A stretch of DNA of 64,000 nucleotides from Paenibacillus sp. MMS20-IR301 (GCF_032302195.1 NZ_CP135275.1:5919501-5983500), one strand, 5' to 3'. Numbered from the stretch's first letter, positions 32,700-42,448 are shown. Notes: generated by a model not told the origin, from the sequence alone. Program-made: numbers and translations.

Positions 32700-33248
32700 A
32701 TGATGATCACAACAAAAGAAGCATTAGAGCGTTTCGAGAAGACCGCAACCTACTATATTCATGAACTCAATCAATTCAGTCTGGAACAGCTGCAGGCTAA
32801 GCCCAGTGACAATGAGTGGTCCATGGGGCAGATGATCCGGCATCTCATTAACTCGGCGCTATACATGCAGCTTCGTAATATTGAGCAGTGCTTAGCATCA
32901 GATCAAGATCAGCAGGGGCTTCAATTGGAGAAAACAGAGAGAGGGGCTGCCGCATTTGCCCAAGGAAGCTTCCCGCCAATCCGGATTCAGGTTCCGCCTT
33001 CCCCGGAGTATACACCGGAGCAGCCTGAAACTAAAGAGCAGCTGAGCCAAGGGCTACAGACAGTCATTCAGAGAATGAAAGACATTGAACCTGACCTTGA
33101 ACAAGCTTCGAAACTAAATACAATAGCTCATCCGTCATTTGGCGGACTGTGTGCGGAGGAATGGTTCCTGCTTGTTGAAATGCATTACCGTCATCATCTT
33201 CTGCAGTGGGACCGGTTGAAGCAGGGGCTGGTGCAGGGAGCACGGTGA
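32700..33248 (+). CDS. DinB superfamily protein
   Basis: A 182-residue four-helix-bundle protein of the DinB/YfiT type. NEWSMGQMIRHLINSALYMQ near 38-57 contains the first metal His, and the C-terminal EMHYRHHLLQWDRL near 160-173 the others. AAGGAG precedes the ATG. Relatives are metal-dependent thiol S-transferases (bacillithiol-linked), but many have no known role. A weak GC hairpin (about 33267-33290) separates it from the convergent UbiB-like gene. Confidence 0.85.
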   Translation: MMITTKEALERFEKTATYYIHELNQFSLEQLQAKPSDNEWSMGQMIRHLINSALYMQLRNIEQCLASDQDQQGLQLEKTERGAAAFAQGSFPPIRIQVPPSPEYTPEQPETKEQLSQGLQTVIQRMKDIEPDLEQASKLNTIAHPSFGGLCAEEWFLLVEMHYRHHLLQWDRLKQGLVQGAR

Positions 33249-33322
33249 GCCCTGCCTTAAGTATAAGGAGAGGGCTCCGGCCCCTCCTATTCGCTTAGCT
33301 GATATTAATCCGACCTACGCCT

Positions 33323-35017
33323 CTACCGCTCCAGCTTACTGCGCTCACGCATAGCGTCCATCTGCCGGGCATGTCTTACCGCACGGCGATTTCCCCGCGT
33401 TCTGAGCTGAGTGAGCATAATGAGCAGCCCGGCACCCCCCAATACATAAGAAATGATATGACTTACTTCATTCCACATATTTGAAGCAGCCAGGACGAAT
33501 ACCGCTCCAATAAGGGCAGTAATGATTCGCCCTGTATTTTTATTTTGCGTATCGATCAATTTTTTCTCAAAAGAGCTCGACAGCTTTACCCGTAAATCTC
33601 CGCTATCCATTTTATCTACTGCAGACATGAACTTCTTGGTCGTTGGAAGGATGCCCCTGAGAAGTTTCTTGCCTTCATCTACAACGGTGGAGAAGACAGT
33701 TCCCCGCAGATCTTTAAGCACAACCTTTTGGATATAAGGCTTAGCAGTCCCGATCAGATCAATCTCAGGGTCCAGTCCCAGACAAAGCCCATAGATCGTG
33801 CCTAAAGCTTTTCCCAGAAATGTTGTATTTGCCGGTAGCTGAAAGGGCTGTGAGTAGAGGAAATTACGCAGATCTTCAGCATTGTCGCCTGACGTCACAA
33901 AACTAAGGTCGAACGTATCCCCGTTGATTTGATCGAACAGTAAGGAAAGATTCCTTGCAAACACCTCTAAATCTGTATTCCGTCTTAGAAATTTCAAACG
34001 GGTAAGGGCATCGATGGCGCCGGGGGCATCTTTTAAATACACCGCCATTAAAAGGGCTACCATTTGGTTCTTCATATCCCCGGGAATTCGCCCGACCATT
34101 CCGTAATCGATTAATGCGATGGTGCCGTCAGGCTGCACGAGAACATTACCCGGGTGCGGGTCTGCGTGAAAGAAGCCTTCTATTAGAACCTGTTCCACGA
34201 AAATTTCCATGAGTGACTTCGCTAACCGGGTCCGGTCCACCCCCCAGGCATCGAGCTGGGCGAAATTGTTGATCTTCACACCCTCCACAAACTCCATAGT
34301 TAATACTTTGGAAGTGGTGTAGGCCCAATGAATGTCTGGAACCACGATATCCTCCCGGTGGATGAACTGCAGCTGGAACTGTTCGGCATTGCGGCCTTCT
34401 TTTCGATAATCGAGCTCATCCATAACGGTCTCGTAGAACTCATCATATACCACATCGAGATCCATGAGTGCTGCAATCTGGGCCTGGCGTTTCAATAACC
34501 GGACAGCAACCTGTATCGACTTCGAATCAATTTCAATAATATCCTCGACCCCGGGACGCATCACCTTCACTGCGACTTCTTCCCCTGTCCGCAAGGTCGC
34601 CCGGTGTACCTGCCCCAGGGAAGCTGCAGCGACAGGAACCCTAGTAAATTCAGCAAAAAACTCGTTAATGGACCCGCTGAGTTCACTCTCAATTCTGTAT
34701 TGTATCTCAGCGAAATCTACCGGAGCAACGGAGTCCTGCAGCTTGGACAGCTCATCAAGAATTTCCTTCGGCAAAAAATCCGCCTGCGCACTCACATGCT
34801 GCCCAAGCTTGATAATTAATCCGCCCATCTCCATGGCGGTCTTCGTAAAATAGGCTGCCTGTTTCCGGTATAATGCTTTGGTTTTCGCTTCTAAGCGCCG
34901 TCTTGGCATAAAATACTTCTGCCTGCCCAGCCACCAGAAAGCCCAGGCGAACTTGAAAATCATCCGCATGGTTCTTCTGAACCGGGCATCCTTCAATAAT
35001 TTCAGGAATTCGCTCAT
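33323..35017 (-). CDS. AarF/UbiB (ABC1) family kinase-like membrane protein
   Basis: A 564-residue UbiB-type atypical kinase. The hallmark KLGQ is at 70-73, the Ala-rich nucleotide loop AAASLGQVH near 130-138, catalytic HADPHPGNVLV near 275-285 and the DYGMVG metal loop about 14 residues later. Two transmembrane helices end the protein. UbiB proteins support isoprenoid-quinone or lipid metabolism, and in Bacillota the exact role is open. GGAGGT lies upstream of the ATG. Its promoter carries a perfect palindrome between -35 and -10, so a dedicated repressor is likely. Confidence 0.9.
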   Translation of the reverse strand: MSEFLKLLKDARFRRTMRMIFKFAWAFWWLGRQKYFMPRRRLEAKTKALYRKQAAYFTKTAMEMGGLIIKLGQHVSAQADFLPKEILDELSKLQDSVAPVDFAEIQYRIESELSGSINEFFAEFTRVPVAAASLGQVHRATLRTGEEVAVKVMRPGVEDIIEIDSKSIQVAVRLLKRQAQIAALMDLDVVYDEFYETVMDELDYRKEGRNAEQFQLQFIHREDIVVPDIHWAYTTSKVLTMEFVEGVKINNFAQLDAWGVDRTRLAKSLMEIFVEQVLIEGFFHADPHPGNVLVQPDGTIALIDYGMVGRIPGDMKNQMVALLMAVYLKDAPGAIDALTRLKFLRRNTDLEVFARNLSLLFDQINGDTFDLSFVTSGDNAEDLRNFLYSQPFQLPANTTFLGKALGTIYGLCLGLDPEIDLIGTAKPYIQKVVLKDLRGTVFSTVVDEGKKLLRGILPTTKKFMSAVDKMDSGDLRVKLSSSFEKKLIDTQNKNTGRIITALIGAVFVLAASNMWNEVSHIISYVLGGAGLLIMLTQLRTRGNRRAVRHARQMDAMRERSKLER

Positions 35018-35056
35018 TCTTTTTTATCTACCTCCGGCCCGCTTTCATCCACGTAC

Positions 35057-35091
35057 ATTAGTATGATATTTCATACTAATCATATTTTCAA
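35057..35091 (-). promoter_or_regulatory. Promoter with palindromic operator of the UbiB-like gene
   Basis: Minus strand: TTGAAA (35086-35091) and TATCAT (35063-35068), 17 bp apart. The perfect inverted repeat ATTAGTATGA-TATT-TCATACTAAT (35057-35080) covers the spacer and -10. Confidence 0.65.
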
Positions 35092-35198
35092 ATGTGGCAG
35101 AAGAAATTCAACTTTTTACAATTTTATCTAGTCAGCAGGCAAAAGCTATGCTAATATCGTCTAAAATTAATAGATATTTATGGAGGGGGATTATACAT

Positions 35199-35597
35199 AT
35201 GGAAATCATCTATAAGCTTGATGAGATTGTAACCGCTGAACAGGTAGCGGAATTATTCCGGAAATCGGGAATTAAGCGGCCTGTGGACGATAGTGACCGT
35301 ATCCAAAAAATGATTCAGAACGCAGATGTAATTGTTAGTGCATGGTATGAAGATAAGCTTGTGGGCATTGCCCGTGCTATAACCGATTTCAGTTACTGTT
35401 GTTATCTGTCCGATTTGGCTGTGGATAAAGACTATCAACAAAATGGCATTGGCCAACGGCTTGTTGAATTGACACAAGAAAAATTAGGAGACGAGGTTTC
35501 TTTAATCTTGCTTTCCTCGCCAACAGCGTTGGAGTTCTATCCCCGTATTGGGTTTGAGAAATCGGATAAAGCTTTTATTATTCCCAGAAAAAAATAA
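35199..35597 (+). CDS. GNAT family N-acetyltransferase
   Basis: A 132-residue acetyltransferase. The acetyl-CoA motif is clear: YLSDLAVDKDYQQNGIGQRL near 70-89 (QQNGIG as the R/QxxGxG/A loop), followed by LILLSSPTALEFYPRIGFE near 104-122. The frame opens at 35094, but the ATG at 35199 has GGAGGGGG at good distance. It could be transcribed divergently from the UbiB-like gene and influenced by the same palindrome. The substrate is unknown. Confidence 0.88.
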   Translation: MEIIYKLDEIVTAEQVAELFRKSGIKRPVDDSDRIQKMIQNADVIVSAWYEDKLVGIARAITDFSYCCYLSDLAVDKDYQQNGIGQRLVELTQEKLGDEVSLILLSSPTALEFYPRIGFEKSDKAFIIPRKK

Positions 35598-35728
35598 GCA
35601 GAGACAATAAGATTAAGCAGCTTGCAGTACAGCTGTCTAAGAGTAAGTAGCCGCAAATAAACAGCACCATGCTCTTCATAGTTGAAGAGTACGGTGCTTC
35701 TTCCTCAAGTAGACCCTACTGTGCGGCG

Positions 35729-36433
35729 CTAGTCGATCGGATGATTAATGTGGTCCTGATAATAGTCGAAATATAACTGGTTCTGCGTACCCCGCACAGC
35801 ATAGAACACTTCGGAGACTGACTTGCCCCGCTGTTGCAGCATCTGCTCGAGCCACTGGGCGGTCAGCCCGTTGTGTGCAAGGTTGTCTTCCATAATCTTG
35901 CCGTCCATAATCAGCTCAACAGGGAAGGATTGAACGGCTGCGGCTTGCAGCTTCAGATCTTTGCGTGTCACCCACTCGTATTCGCTTTTCTTCTTGACGG
36001 ACAGCTTCCCGTGGTCTTCCAGGCAGGCATACTCCACTTCCTCCATATTGAAAATATCCTTTTCGCGCAAGGATTGGGCCAGGGAGTCGAGCGTGTAGCG
36101 GATTTTTCGCATGTTGTCATCGAGGATTTTACCGTTCTCAATTACGACGGTCGGAGTGCCGGAGACGAGCCGGTTCCATGTGCGATTCTCGAGCGCGATC
36201 TTGGACACGAGGAAAGAGATACCGAAGAAGATCAGCAGCGCTACGGTGATGAGTGAGTGGCTGAGCTTATAATTAAACGCCAGATTCGCCGCAATGGAGC
36301 CCAGGGTAATGCCGCTCACGAAGTCATGGAAGGTCATATTGGATATCGTTTGCTTGCCGAGAATCCTTGACGTGAACATGAGAAGGATGAAAGCGGCAAC
36401 CGTTCGAAAGATAACTTCTACATATGTTTGCAA
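35729..36433 (-). CDS. DUF421 (YetF-type) membrane protein
   Basis: A 234-residue protein with three N-terminal helices (about 5-85) and a soluble YetF-like C-terminal domain (about 90-225), including NGKILDDNMRKIRYTLDSL and a second copy-like LIMDGKIMEDNLAHNGL. TTG start at 36433, 8 bp after AAGGAG; the longer frame to 36469 runs through the ribosome site. B. subtilis relatives (YetF, YrbG, YdfS) affect spore germination and other envelope functions; the role here is unknown. Confidence 0.88.
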   Translation of the reverse strand: MQTYVEVIFRTVAAFILLMFTSRILGKQTISNMTFHDFVSGITLGSIAANLAFNYKLSHSLITVALLIFFGISFLVSKIALENRTWNRLVSGTPTVVIENGKILDDNMRKIRYTLDSLAQSLREKDIFNMEEVEYACLEDHGKLSVKKKSEYEWVTRKDLKLQAAAVQSFPVELIMDGKIMEDNLAHNGLTAQWLEQMLQQRGKSVSEVFYAVRGTQNQLYFDYYQDHINHPID

Positions 36434-36583
36434 TGGATGTACTCCTTGTTCTGATTTCTGGGGCTGCAAAAAAAGACCATATCTTAAGAATGGCCTTAAC
36501 CTTGTTTTTGTAGACGACGAAGGGATAAATTAAATAATTTTCTGAAACGAAGTGGGTTACATTCTGGAGTTTCATTAGTATTA

Positions 36584-36624
36584 CAAAAAAATCTGCACCT
36601 CGGAAGGGTTATTCCGAAGTGCAG
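36584..36624 (-). terminator. Terminator of the lipoprotein gene
   Basis: Minus strand: CTGCACTTCGGAA/TTCCGAGGTGCAG followed by ATTTTTTT. Confidence 0.85.
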
Positions 36625-36661
36625 GAGGGGTTTAATCTAAGGGAAGATGCATTTAGCTCGT

Positions 36662-37066
36662 TTATTTCTTTTTGTGTTCAAGTAAATCTTGTACATCTGT
36701 CAGTTTAAGAGAGTCTAATTTCAATTCCTCTAAACGGGTATTTAATCCAGCCTCAGAAGTATACGTCTGGCTCGTGCCATCCTCCATGTTGAGAATTCCC
36801 CATTGATTTATATCTCCAGATTCAACCCGCTTATATACAATATAGTTCTCGTTCCAACCAATCTGGATGATATCCGAATCAATGGCAACGGGAGAGCTGT
36901 CTTGCTTCTTGGACACATAGTTTAGTTCCCCGTCACTGCTAAAAAGGCGATAGTCGTGAGGAAGTTTGAGCACGTTGTCACTTTTGTCATCCCGGTAATC
37001 ATAAAGCATATTTGAACAACCGCTTAGAAGAAAAACAACAGCAAGAAGAAGAACAATTTGTTTCAA
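36662..37066 (-). CDS. Small lipoprotein, DUF3997-like
   Basis: A 134-residue secreted lipoprotein: KQIVLLLAVVFLLSGC gives a signal peptide and lipobox with the Cys at residue 17. The mature part, LPHDYRLFSSDGELNYVSK and then DIIQIGWNENYIVYKR, resembles DUF3997 proteins. The start is TTG 37066 behind GGGGAG; the longer frame to 37087 includes the ribosome site. The function is unknown. It is divergent from the Fur-controlled gene at 37368. Confidence 0.78.
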   Translation of the reverse strand: MKQIVLLLAVVFLLSGCSNMLYDYRDDKSDNVLKLPHDYRLFSSDGELNYVSKKQDSSPVAIDSDIIQIGWNENYIVYKRVESGDINQWGILNMEDGTSQTYTSEAGLNTRLEELKLDSLKLTDVQDLLEHKKK

Positions 37067-37305
37067 GTAAAAATCTCCCCTTTTCAAGCTGGTTGCCTAT
37101 ATTTACTTCCATTTTACACCAGAAACGGGGTATTTGCTAAATTATTTTGTATCTTGTGTAAACACTGATTCTTTTGAACTAATTTCTTTATATTCCATTT
37201 ATTGAGATTTTTATCTGAGATATGAAATTCATATCCAGTACTAATTCACACAGTCGTTTGCGAGCACGGTTTTGCTGCTAGGCGTGTTCGCTGTCTAATC
37301 TATCG

Positions 37306-37320
37306 TTGATAATCATTATC
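37306..37320. promoter_or_regulatory. Fur box upstream of AraC/siderophore-binding fusion
   Basis: TGATAAT-C-ATTATCA is a perfect 7-1-7 Fur operator, 48 bp before the start codon. The divergent gap 37067-37367 otherwise holds only AT-rich promoter-like DNA. Confidence 0.88.
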
Positions 37321-37367
37321 ATTTACTTTACGATACAGATAGAAGATTCAGCCAAGGGGGAAGGCCG

Positions 37368-39407
37368 ATGCAGGGGGAGCGGGGAACGACCAACTATTTT
37401 ACACAAGAGATGCTGGATATGGCCGTGCGGCTGTGGTCCCGGTCCTCTATTTCATTAATGGATGTCCGCCGCCAGGTGATCCGCATGGATCAGCCGCTGC
37501 TGAATTACAGGCTGCCGGCCAGTACACTTATGTACACCAGCGGGGAAAGGGCAGCTATCCAGCTGAATGAGCATTTGTTTAACACCGGGAAGTTCGGGAT
37601 TGTTCATGGCGGAAAAGGTACGGAGCTGTCCATTCATCCAAGCGGCACTAACTTAGAAATGTACATGGTGCTGTATAAGTCCGAGACGGCTCCATTCTAT
37701 AAAAGAGAGATCCGGCGCTTGCTGGAGCATATCAACCCATTTACACAAGTGTACGGGTTCGCTCCGGAGAATCCTGTTTTTTTCAAGGAGAAGTGCCGGA
37801 GTATGTTTGATTACTGGAGCAGTCCTTCCGAGCAGAATCTGTTTCATGCCAAGATCATGCTTTATCAGCTGGTTCATGAAATATACCGGGAGCTCGGACG
37901 CGGGAATATCCGTTACTTCGAGACCGATTATGTGGAGCTGGTTAAGCAATACCTGGACCGCCATTATACGGAGCCGGTATCCCTTCAGCTGCTGGCCGAT
38001 GGCCTGCCGATCAGCCGGAGCCTGCTTGGCAAGCTGTTCAGGAAACGGGAGCATAAGAGCCTCCAGGTCTATTTGAATGAGAAGAGGCTGGAATCGGCCA
38101 GGCACTATTTGCAGAACCCGGGTTTAACGTTGCAGGAGGTTGCGCTGGGCTGCGGCTTTACGGATGAACTCAATTTAAACCGGATGTTCAAGAAATACAT
38201 GTATATGACACCGGGCGATTACCGGAGAAAAATGATAGTTAAGCATACCAAAAACGATATTGATAACGATTCTCAACGTCTTTACAATGGGGTAGGACTA
38301 GACGAACTAGCCAAAACCACAGGAGACGGGGAGTTAGTAATGTTTGGACAGGCCAGAAGCAAGGAAATTCTATTACCGGCTGCTTTATGTCTTATGCTGC
38401 TTTTAACCGCCTGCGCGTCCACCGCGCCTGCAAATAATGCTTCAAGTACGGCTAAGCCGCAGGTGCAGGCCCAGGCATCGCCAAGCGCAGAAGCAAAGGA
38501 GACCGTAGCCGTGGCACAAACACGAGTTGTAACAACAGAGCATGGGGAAGTCGAGGTTCCGGCGGACCCGCAGAGGATTGTATATCTGGTAGGGAATAAT
38601 GTGGGCGACATCCTGCCGTTCGGCAAAACGGTTGTAGGCGTCGATCAATATGGTGATCCGTCGGTGCGTCCGGAAGCGTGGAAGCAGGAATGGGGCGCAC
38701 TGGTGTCAGCAGTATCAATTGTAGCGGGAAATGACCCCGAGAGCATACTGGCGCTGGAGCCGGATCTGATTATCGGTTCTGCTACCTGGTCCTCCCTGCC
38801 GATGGATCAGTTAAGCAAAATCGCTCCGACGATTTTCTATAACGAAATGTCCCCGCTTGATGAACGGATGACGTTCTTTGGCGAGATGTTCGGCATGCAG
38901 GACAAAGCACAGGAATTGATTACGCAGTATGCTGCAAAGGTCGAAGCTGCCAAGCAGCGCCTTATAGATGGGGGCATTTATGATAAGAAAATTGTGTTTC
39001 TGCAAGGGGTAGAGGATGGCACTCCAGGCTTGCAGGGAGATAAAACCAGAGGCATAATCTATGAGGACCTGGGTATGCATGCTCCGGAGATCATTGAGCA
39101 GGAATTTTTCAACCGTGAGAATAAGAATTCGGAAGGTTATTATTCACCCTTTTCCATGGAGGTTATGGGCAAGTATCTGAGCGAAGCTGATATTATCAGC
39201 TATACGAACTTCGGCTCTTCAGTGGAGAATCTGGAGTCGCAGTTAGCCTCAGTCGCCATTTGGAAGACGATCCCCGCAGTGCAGAAGGGCAATATTCAAT
39301 ATCATACTGCCACTGATACGCTAATTGATTATGACTATGCCAGCCGGATGGTGTCGCTCGACACATTTGTGGATGCTTTGCTTGAGCTTCCTATTGCGCA
39401 GAAGTGA
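37368..39407 (+). CDS. AraC-family regulator fused in frame to a siderophore-binding lipoprotein
   Basis: One frame of 679 residues. Residues 1-170 are a cupin-type sensor and about 195-290 the AraC double HTH (VSLQLLADGLPISRSLLGKL; LTLQEVALGCGFTDELNLNR). After residue 300 comes a complete lipoprotein start: ATG at 38340 (residue 325) with GGGGAG upstream, hydrophobic LLPAALCLMLLLTAC with lipobox Cys349, then a FecB/FhuD-type iron-siderophore-binding domain (about 395-675: DPQRIVYLVGNNVGDILPFG, LALEPDLIIG). A second Fur box lies in the frame at 38261-38275. So the binding protein may be made separately from an internal promoter and start, while read-through gives a fusion reminiscent of Btr. 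No permease gene is adjacent. Confidence 0.85.
   Translation: MQGERGTTNYFTQEMLDMAVRLWSRSSISLMDVRRQVIRMDQPLLNYRLPASTLMYTSGERAAIQLNEHLFNTGKFGIVHGGKGTELSIHPSGTNLEMYMVLYKSETAPFYKREIRRLLEHINPFTQVYGFAPENPVFFKEKCRSMFDYWSSPSEQNLFHAKIMLYQLVHEIYRELGRGNIRYFETDYVELVKQYLDRHYTEPVSLQLLADGLPISRSLLGKLFRKREHKSLQVYLNEKRLESARHYLQNPGLTLQEVALGCGFTDELNLNRMFKKYMYMTPGDYRRKMIVKHTKNDIDNDSQRLYNGVGLDELAKTTGDGELVMFGQARSKEILLPAALCLMLLLTACASTAPANNASSTAKPQVQAQASPSAEAKETVAVAQTRVVTTEHGEVEVPADPQRIVYLVGNNVGDILPFGKTVVGVDQYGDPSVRPEAWKQEWGALVSAVSIVAGNDPESILALEPDLIIGSATWSSLPMDQLSKIAPTIFYNEMSPLDERMTFFGEMFGMQDKAQELITQYAAKVEAAKQRLIDGGIYDKKIVFLQGVEDGTPGLQGDKTRGIIYEDLGMHAPEIIEQEFFNRENKNSEGYYSPFSMEVMGKYLSEADIISYTNFGSSVENLESQLASVAIWKTIPAVQKGNIQYHTATDTLIDYDYASRMVSLDTFVDALLELPIAQK
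38261..38275. promoter_or_regulatory. Internal Fur-box-like site inside the fusion ORF
   Basis: TGATAAC-G-ATTCTCA matches the 7-1-7 Fur pattern at 12 of 14 positions and lies 65 bp before the internal lipoprotein start at 38340. Confidence 0.65.
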
Positions 39408-39416
39408 AGTAAGGAG

Positions 39417-39468
39417 GCTTCCCCGTTGTCTGTACATCTGGAGAGATGTGCAGCGGCGGGGCTTTTTT
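39417..39468 (+). terminator. Terminator after the first fusion gene
   Basis: Nested stem CCCCG...CTG.ACATCT/AGATGT.CAG...CGGGG with TTTTTT. Confidence 0.85.
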
Positions 39469-39563
39469 ATGAAGGTAAGTTTGTTAAAAGAAGGAAATTA
39501 CGTACCATCTAGAGAATACCTGTTTCTGGAAGTTAAGTGAACAGGAAAGGTTGATACTCATTT

Positions 39564-40685
39564 ATGAACGGTAACAAAATTCATCTGCGCCCTCTGCTGT
39601 ATGCCCTGATCCTTATACTTGTGGCCACCAGCCTTACCGCCTGCAGCAGTAATACCCCCGCAAGCAAAGCCGCAGGTCAATCCACACAGCCAGCCAAGGA
39701 TACGCCAGTGGTAACACAAGCAACCGGCCGTATTTATCTGTACGGTGAAGCCCATGGCAATGCCAGGATTATGAATAAGGAATATGAATTGTGGTCTAAT
39801 TATTATCATAATGAGGGAATGAGACACTTGTTCATTGAGCAGTCTTATTTCACTGCTGAATACTTGAACTTATGGATGCAGTCGGATAATGACGATATTC
39901 TGGAGGAGCTTTATAAGGATTGGGAGGGGACAGCAATTCACACTCCAGATACCAAGACGTTCTTTCAGAACATAAAAAGCGGATGTCCGGAGACCGTCTT
40001 CCACGGTACAGATATCGGACATCAATATGATACTATCGGGAGCCGGTACTTGTCTTATCTTGCGGCCAGTGATCTTACCGAATCAGAGAAGTACACATTA
40101 ACAACCGAAGCAATTCAGCAGGGCGAGCTATATTACAGCGAAGAGGCTGACGTATACCGGGAAAATAAGATGACGGAGAATTTTATCCGCGAGTTTGAGC
40201 AGCTGGGCAGCGAGGACGTCATGGGTATCTACGGATCGGCACATACCGGGCTTGATGGAATGGACTATAGTACCCAATCTGTCCCTTGCATGGCTAATCA
40301 ATTACATAAGCACTATGGCAGCAGCCTTCTTTCAGAGGATCTGAGCTGGATTACTAAAGATATTGAGCCGCTGAGAGCGGATGAAATCACCTTACTGGGT
40401 AAGAAGTACACTGCATCGTATTATGGAAAGCAGGATTTGAGCGGGTTCAAAGATTATGCCTACCGGGAGTTTTGGCGACTAGAGGACGCCTATGAAGATG
40501 TCAAAGATCTGCCGCAGGTAGAGAATGTTCTTCCATACAATAACTACCTGATGCTGATTGAGACAGGCCAGGTCTTTATGATCAGCTATACCAGGACAGA
40601 CGGTTCAGTGGAAAAAGAATATCATTTGTCTAACGGCAAGGTTTGGGAGGGCATGCAAGTAACCCAACAGTTCAGGGCGGAGTGA
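39564..40685 (+). CDS. Lipoprotein with EreA/ChaN/TraB-like domain
   Basis: A 373-residue lipoprotein: signal LLYALILILVATSLTAC with lipobox Cys27, then a Thr/Ala/Pro linker. The mature domain has RIYLYGEAHGN near 57-66 and DVMGIYGSAHTGL near 220-232. The two GxxH-type motifs with an intervening FIEQSYF strand are the pattern shared by EreA, ChaN and Tiki/TraB proteins (haem binding, esterase or protease activity). The C-terminal 120 residues are extra. The ribosome site is weak (AGGAAAGG, 14 bp away). It follows the iron-regulated fusion gene, so a link with iron is possible but unproven. Confidence 0.7.
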   Translation: MNGNKIHLRPLLYALILILVATSLTACSSNTPASKAAGQSTQPAKDTPVVTQATGRIYLYGEAHGNARIMNKEYELWSNYYHNEGMRHLFIEQSYFTAEYLNLWMQSDNDDILEELYKDWEGTAIHTPDTKTFFQNIKSGCPETVFHGTDIGHQYDTIGSRYLSYLAASDLTESEKYTLTTEAIQQGELYYSEEADVYRENKMTENFIREFEQLGSEDVMGIYGSAHTGLDGMDYSTQSVPCMANQLHKHYGSSLLSEDLSWITKDIEPLRADEITLLGKKYTASYYGKQDLSGFKDYAYREFWRLEDAYEDVKDLPQVENVLPYNNYLMLIETGQVFMISYTRTDGSVEKEYHLSNGKVWEGMQVTQQFRAE

Positions 40686-40870
40686 CGGCCGTAATGCTTT
40701 TCCATTAATATTGTTCTTATAAAAAATTAGATAAATCTTAAAATTTATATTCATTAGTGATACACTAGGATCAGGATTGATCCCAAGCAGGTGTGTGGCT
40801 AAGTCACAAGTGCCAGAGCAGGAGTGCCTGCATCCTTCCTGCAAATCGTAGGGTAGAAGGACGGTAGAAT

Positions 40871-42394
40871 ATGAGCAACCAACAAACCAAAACAGATGTT
40901 ATTTTAATCGGTGCTGGAATCATGAGTGCAACACTTGGTTCACTGTTAAAGGAATTAGTGCCTGACTGGAAAATCACTGTGTTTGAGCGGCGTTCAGGTG
41001 CCGGCGAGGAAAGCTCGGGCGAGTGGAACAATGCGGGAACGGGGCATTCTTCCCTTTGTGAACTGAACTATACCCCTGAGCGGCCGGATGGATCTGTCGA
41101 TATTAGCAAAGCAGTCATGGTCAATGAAGAATACCAGCTCTCTAAGCAGTTCTGGTCCTATCTGGTGAACAGCAAACGGATACAAGATCCGCAGGATTTC
41201 ATCGTGCCTGTTCCCCATATGAGCTTTGTAGAAGGGCAGAAGGACATAAGCTTTTTGCAAAAAAGATTTGAAGCGCTTTCAGGTCATCCGCTGTTTCAAG
41301 GCATGGAATACTCTGATGATCCGGAGCAGCTGATGGAATGGATTCCGCTGATGATGAAGCACCGGGCACCGGGCCAGCGGGTAGCGGCTACAAGAGCCCT
41401 GTCGGGGACGGATGTTAACTTTGGCGCTCTGACACGCATCCTGTTCGATCACTTAAAAAACAATAATACCGATATCAGATTCAACCATCAGGTTGAGGAT
41501 CTTAAGCGTACTAAGGACGGCTCCTGGGAGCTGAAGGTACGAAATGCCGGCAGCGGCGCTACTCAGCGCCATACGGCTAAATTTGTCTTCATTGGCGGCG
41601 GGGGAGGCAGTCTGCATCTGCTGCAGAAATCCGGCATTCCGGAGGGAAAAGGGGTTGGCGGCTTCCCGGTGAGCGGACTGTTCATGGTGTGCAAGAAGCC
41701 GGAGATTGTGGCGCAGCATCATGCCAAGGTATACGGCAAAGCAGCGGTCGGTGCACCCCCAATGTCTGTGCCGCATCTGGATACGAGAGTAATCAATAAG
41801 CAGGAATCGCTCTTCTTCGGACCTTTTGCCGGCTTCTCGCCGAAGTTTCTGAAGTTCGGGTCCATGTTTGATCTGATAACCTCTGTTAAGCCGGACAATC
41901 TTGTGACCATGCTCGCGGCAGGCGCCAAGAATCTCTCGTTGACCAGATACTTGATCGGGCAGGTCATGCTGTCGAAAGAGCAGCGCATGGAAGCATTGCG
42001 GGAATTTGTCCCGGATGCGAAGGCTGAGGATTGGGAGCTGGTGGTGGCGGGCCAGCGCGTGCAGATCATTAAGGATACAGCTGCCGGTAAGGGGACGCTA
42101 CAATTCGGTACAGAAGTGATCAGCAGCGCTGATGGCTCGATAGCCGCCTTGCTTGGCGCTTCTCCCGGGGCTTCAACCGCCGTTTCGGTCATGCTGGAGG
42201 TCATCAGCAAATGCTTCCCGCAGCATCTCAAAGCCTGGGAGCCGAAGATTAAGCAAATGATTCCTTCTTACGGTGTCCCGCAGTCCGGTAACGCGGAGCT
42301 GTTAAACAAAATCCACGCTTCAGCAGCAAAATCACTCGGTCTGACTCATGGAGTTGAGGAGAAGGTCCAGCCGGTTAAAGTAATGCATTCATAG
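40871..42394 (+). CDS. mqo: Malate:quinone oxidoreductase
   Basis: A 507-residue FAD-dependent, membrane-associated enzyme that oxidises malate to oxaloacetate and passes electrons to quinone. The FAD-binding start [20 protein letters not shown] is at 10-29, the family signature [19 protein letters not shown] near 51-69, and the C-terminal [10 protein letters not shown] near 430. Length is standard. AAGGACGG precedes the ATG. The 5' region (40761-40870) contains the small hairpin GGATCA-GGAT-TGATCC (40768-40783) and a second GCAGGA/TCCTGC pairing, perhaps a leader structure, but no known riboswitch was recognised. Confidence 0.96.
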   Translation: MSNQQTKTDVILIGAGIMSATLGSLLKELVPDWKITVFERRSGAGEESSGEWNNAGTGHSSLCELNYTPERPDGSVDISKAVMVNEEYQLSKQFWSYLVNSKRIQDPQDFIVPVPHMSFVEGQKDISFLQKRFEALSGHPLFQGMEYSDDPEQLMEWIPLMMKHRAPGQRVAATRALSGTDVNFGALTRILFDHLKNNNTDIRFNHQVEDLKRTKDGSWELKVRNAGSGATQRHTAKFVFIGGGGGSLHLLQKSGIPEGKGVGGFPVSGLFMVCKKPEIVAQHHAKVYGKAAVGAPPMSVPHLDTRVINKQESLFFGPFAGFSPKFLKFGSMFDLITSVKPDNLVTMLAAGAKNLSLTRYLIGQVMLSKEQRMEALREFVPDAKAEDWELVVAGQRVQIIKDTAAGKGTLQFGTEVISSADGSIAALLGASPGASTAVSVMLEVISKCFPQHLKAWEPKIKQMIPSYGVPQSGNAELLNKIHASAAKSLGLTHGVEEKVQPVKVMHS

Positions 42395-42404
42395 GAGCAG
42401 ATGA

Positions 42405-42435
42405 GAACTTTCCCGGCCGGGAAGGTTCTTTTTTT
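42405..42435 (+). terminator. Terminator after mqo
   Basis: GAAC-TTTCCCGG/CCGGGAA-GTTC stem followed by TTTTTTT, between convergent genes. Confidence 0.85.
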
Positions 42436-42448
42436 ACCTTCATAAGAA

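Noticed and set aside
40761..40870. mqo leader considered as a riboswitch
   Set aside because: Only small hairpins are visible; no conserved core of a known riboswitch was recognised.
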